This document shows positions 59,672 to 62,306 of a DNA stretch of 62,306 nucleotides, piece by piece (the first letter of the stretch is position 1; every line of letters begins with the position of its first letter). The notes under the pieces are model-generated. The model did not search any database and was not told the DNA's origin. It worked only from the letters and a program-made list of their open reading frames with translations. Both the position numbers and the translations under genes were made by a program. The DNA comes from Acidobacteriota bacterium (GTDB taxonomy: Bacteria; Acidobacteriota; Thermoanaerobaculia; Multivoradales; Multivoraceae), in contig QQVD01000054.1 in the NCBI GenBank assembly GCA_003388555.1, positions 1 through 62,306 of the forward strand, written 5' to 3'.

Positions 59672-59872
59672 CCTCGTTGCCTCTCCTCGTCCGGGGACTC
59701 AGGCCTCACGGCCGTGGTCGGCGCGACGCCCGCGCCCCGCCAGCATCCCGTTCATACGTCATCTGCCGACGGTCAACCCCTTGCGCCGCGGCGCCCCTAT
59801 GTCATGATCGCATAAATTGCGCTCCGCCATCCTGAGAGGACCACAGGCCACACCCAGCCAAAGGGGAATCCG

Positions 59873-62035
59873 ATGACTCGTTCGCCATACACCGGCCGAT
59901 CCTACCGGGCCTCCGTGACGTTCGCCCTCCTCGTCCTGGCGGCGCTCGCCGCGTGGGCGGTCGAGCCGCCGCGGCCGGTCGCCGACTCGAAGGTGCTCGC
60001 CGTCGTTCCGGAGGGAAGCCTGTCGCCCTCGGCCTCAGCGGTGCTCTCCGACGGTTCCGTCGTGCATGCCTGGGCGTCAGCCCCGGGACAGATCGTCGGT
60101 CAGCTCTGGGTCCAGCGTTTCCTCCCCAACGGCCGCTTCCTGCCGCCGCTCATGGTGACCAGCGGGGTCGATCTGCTGGTGCCGTTCGCCGAGCCCCAGC
60201 TGGCCACCGACGGCGAGCGCCTGGCACTCACCTGGCGAGCCCTCCGGCCGCCGGAGCCGAGCGGCGTGCGGCCTTTCGGCGTCTTCTTCACCCTGCTCGA
60301 CGACCAGATGCAGACCCTCGCGCCGCCGACGCTGGCCAGTGGCATCGGGCCGCGCGACCGCTTCGGCCACCGACTCGCCGTCGACGCCGACCAGGTGATC
60401 GTCGGCTTCACCAGCATCACCGATCTCCCCGACGGGGCCGACGTCTTCGCGCGCCGCTTCGACTGGAGTGGCCAGCCGATCGGCAGCTCGGTGCGCATCC
60501 ACGAGGAGACCTTCGAGGACCAGATCCTCGGCGATCTCGCCATCCTGAGCGGCGGCGACGTCCTGTTCGTCTGGGACGACTTCCGCGGCGGCGAGGCCAG
60601 CCTCGGCGACGTCTGGGGACGGCGTCTCGACGCAGACCTCGAGCCCCTCACCCCCTCCTTCCAGATCAGCCCACCCGAGGGTGGGCTGGGCACCCGGCAG
60701 GATGGCTCGCGCATCGCCGCGCTGCGCCAGGATGCTTTCGTCGTCGCGTGGAACAGCATCAGCGGCGACGGAGAGCCGGCTTCCTCGGCGGTCCTCGTAC
60801 AGCCCTTCGACAGCGGCGGCGCCGCCATCGGCGACCCCTTCGTGCCCTACGAGGACCCGCTGCGCGACCAGCATGACCCGCGGCTGGCGGCGCTCGAGGA
60901 CGGCGGCTTCGTCGTCGCCTGGACCGACGAGTGCCTGTTCGCCCCCTCCTGCTTCGACGCCGGTCCGGTAGCCCCGTCGCGCGACGGCAGTCTCAGCGGC
61001 ATCTACGGGCGCGTCTTCGACGGTCTCGGCAATCCCGCGGCGCCCGACTTCCACATCGCCCCCACTCCCGTCGGACAGCAGATGTGGGTCGACCTGGCCG
61101 CCGCGCCGCTGGCCGACGAGGCGCGGCTCGCACTCGACAACCGCCCCAGCGTCGGCGACGGGCTGGTCGCGAGCTGGTGGACGTCGCCGCTCACTCCCGG
61201 GTCCCCGCCCAACCTCCAGTTCCGCCAGTTCGCCTCGCCGTGCGGACCGGGCCCCCGCCGCGCCTGCGTCGGCGCGCAGGATCGCTTCCAGGTCTCGGCG
61301 CTCTTCCAGCCCCCCGGCGCCGACGCCCCGAGTGCCGGCCGGGTGCGCGACGACGGCGGTCCGCTCGACCCGGACGACGCCTGGGCCGCGTTCTGGTGGT
61401 TCGAGCCCGGCAACCTCGACTTCGCCGTCAAGGTGCTCGACGGCGAAGCGATCACCGGTACCCACTGGGTCTACGGTGCCTCGTTGAGCGACGTCGCCTT
61501 CGAAGTCGAAGTCTTCGACGCCACCTCCGGGCGCCGCCGCCGCTACACCAACCCGGCAGGCACCTTCGCCAGCTTCGGCGACGTCGAAGGGCTGCTCCCG
61601 GCCGGCGTCGTCGGCGCGCCGCTCCTGACCAGCGGCAGCGCGTCGACGAAGTCGCCCGCTTCTGTCGCGTCACCCCTGACACCGCCGATCCCGCCGTCCT
61701 GCATCCCCTCGGCCACGATCTTCTGCATCGCAGACCGGTTCGAAGTCCAGGTCTCCTGGACCGACTTCCTCGGCAACGGTGGCCAGGGAAGGGTGATCGA
61801 GCTCGAGGACGAGACCGTCGGATTCTGGTTCTTCGATCCCGCCGTACCCGACGTCATCGTCAAGGTGCTCGACGGCACCGCGATCAACGATCACTACTGG
61901 GTGTACTACGGCTCGCTGAGCAACGTCGAGTTCGAGATCAGGGTGCTCGACTACCTGCGGATCCAGGAGGCCATCTACAGGAACGACCTCGGTGAGTTCG
62001 CCAGCGCCGGAGACGTCGAAGCTCTCGACCCCTGA
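59873..62035 (+). CDS. Large secreted protein with propeller-like body and duplicated C-terminal module
   Basis: 720 residues. Signal peptide 1-30 (LLVLAALAAWAVEPP). The body (about 40-430) contains repeated blades such as VLSDGSVVHAWAS, LALTWRAL, VIVGFTSITD, DVLFVWDDFRGG, AFVVAWNSISGDG and GGFVVAWTDEC, so a beta-propeller is likely. Two copies of a roughly 110-residue module follow: RFQVSALFQ...FWWFEPGNLDFAVKVLDG...HWVYGASLSDVAFEVEVFD and RFEVQVSWT...FWFFDPAVPDVIVKVLDG...YWVYYGSLSNVEFEIRVLD. Function unknown. AAGGGGA upstream supports the ATG. No enzyme motif is seen. Confidence 0.8.
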   Translation: MTRSPYTGRSYRASVTFALLVLAALAAWAVEPPRPVADSKVLAVVPEGSLSPSASAVLSDGSVVHAWASAPGQIVGQLWVQRFLPNGRFLPPLMVTSGVDLLVPFAEPQLATDGERLALTWRALRPPEPSGVRPFGVFFTLLDDQMQTLAPPTLASGIGPRDRFGHRLAVDADQVIVGFTSITDLPDGADVFARRFDWSGQPIGSSVRIHEETFEDQILGDLAILSGGDVLFVWDDFRGGEASLGDVWGRRLDADLEPLTPSFQISPPEGGLGTRQDGSRIAALRQDAFVVAWNSISGDGEPASSAVLVQPFDSGGAAIGDPFVPYEDPLRDQHDPRLAALEDGGFVVAWTDECLFAPSCFDAGPVAPSRDGSLSGIYGRVFDGLGNPAAPDFHIAPTPVGQQMWVDLAAAPLADEARLALDNRPSVGDGLVASWWTSPLTPGSPPNLQFRQFASPCGPGPRRACVGAQDRFQVSALFQPPGADAPSAGRVRDDGGPLDPDDAWAAFWWFEPGNLDFAVKVLDGEAITGTHWVYGASLSDVAFEVEVFDATSGRRRRYTNPAGTFASFGDVEGLLPAGVVGAPLLTSGSASTKSPASVASPLTPPIPPSCIPSATIFCIADRFEVQVSWTDFLGNGGQGRVIELEDETVGFWFFDPAVPDVIVKVLDGTAINDHYWVYYGSLSNVEFEIRVLDYLRIQEAIYRNDLGEFASAGDVEALDP

Positions 62036-62036
62036 C

Positions 62037-62218
62037 CGGACCCCTGACCTCCGCTCTCTGCCTCTGCCCTCCGCTCTCTGACCTCTGACCCCTAATCCCC
62101 AACCCCTGACCCCTTACACCGTTCCCTACTTTTCCCTTTTCCCTCTTCCCTTTTCCCTCGTCCCTCTTCCCCAACCCCTGACCCCTGACCCCTGACCCCT
62201 AGTCGCTGACCCCCGACC
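62037..62218. repeat. C/T-rich heptamer tract with G-quadruplex potential
   Basis: The same kind of sequence as at 13998-14141 and in the same order: CTCTCTGCC-type words, TTCCCTCTTCCC-type words, then AACCCCTGA and four tandem CCCCTGA heptamers (about 62173-62200). The minus strand reads (GGGGTCA)n, a canonical four-run quadruplex. It fills the whole gap between two convergent gene ends. Confidence 0.85.
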
Positions 62219-62306
62219 CTAGAGCCCGGGCCGCGCCAGCACCTGCACCCAGAGCACCTGCAGCTCACCGTCGATCCAGCCGAACCAGAAGCCGATGCCG
62301 ACGTCC
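62219..62306 (-). CDS. 3' end of an unidentified gene (cut by the window edge)
   Basis: The last 28 codons of a minus-strand frame that runs off the window: the protein ends in ..GFWFGWIDGELQVLWVQ followed by eight residues, then TAG at 62219-62221. Hydrophobic, beta-rich character. Too little to name; it is called only because the frame has high-GC third positions and the tract next to it matches the gene-end tract at 14 kb. Confidence 0.4.
   Translation of the reverse strand, partial: DVGIGFWFGWIDGELQVLWVQVLARPGL

Overview
The window reads as chromosomal DNA from a high-GC, didermal, heterotrophic bacterium. Several traits together point to Acidobacteriota, probably a Thermoanaerobaculia-like lineage: an ECF sigma factor next to a TPR-tailed Ser/Thr kinase, secreted proteins ending in a DGFESG...W tail, a C-terminal 'VKVLDG...WVYYGSLS' module, a CSLREA-type surface protein, and many exported peptidases and lipoproteins. 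The assignment is inferred from gene families only. I saw no rRNA, tRNA, transposase, phage gene or CRISPR array.

Layout. 0-8 kb: a DUF2306 membrane protein, a small membrane protein, a hybrid histidine kinase, a tandem LolA-like exported protein, a glutaredoxin, an ABC-2 exporter pair and a cyanobacterial-type gshA. 8-13 kb: a divergent pair of secreted surface proteins (CSLREA protein and trypsin-like protease), followed by three 110-111 bp hairpin-rich tandem repeats. 13-20 kb: PPK2, an acyl-CoA dehydrogenase, chaC, then the cluster gshB / DedA-like membrane protein / methyltransferase / rtcB. 20-28 kb: a TMEM43-like protein, then a minus-strand operon (S9 peptidase lipoprotein, glutathione reductase, sulfatase) and a DUF368 transporter. 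28-36 kb: rpmB, mdh, the RDD / ECF sigma / Ser-Thr kinase group, a secreted protein and mog. 36-46 kb: an M20 peptidase divergent from a P1 peptidase-SDR pair, then rpoD and an RNase E/G gene separated by about 1.75 kb of apparently non-coding DNA. 46-62 kb: an epoxide-hydrolase-like enzyme, an orphan xanthine-dehydrogenase-type Mo subunit, an SGNH hydrolase with an overlapping periplasmic cyclohexadienyl dehydratase-chorismate mutase fusion, a PQQ-propeller/esterase-fold fusion, a TerC-type protein, an SH3/coiled-coil envelope protein, a Zn alcohol dehydrogenase, a second glutaredoxin and a large secreted protein.

How the genes fit together. A nearly complete glutathione economy is spread over the window: gshA and gshB for synthesis, gor for reduction, chaC for breakdown and two glutaredoxins as users. 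Envelope functions are prominent, including two membrane proteins of families linked to lipid-carrier transport. Many monocistronic genes have a -10-like hexamer about 6-12 nt before the start codon and no Shine-Dalgarno, suggesting widespread leaderless transcription. The acyl-CoA dehydrogenase and the alcohol dehydrogenase share TetR-type palindromes at their promoters. Non-coding oddities include heptamer-period C-rich tracts that can form G-quadruplexes, REP-like palindromes and a degenerate duplication of the gshA 3' end.
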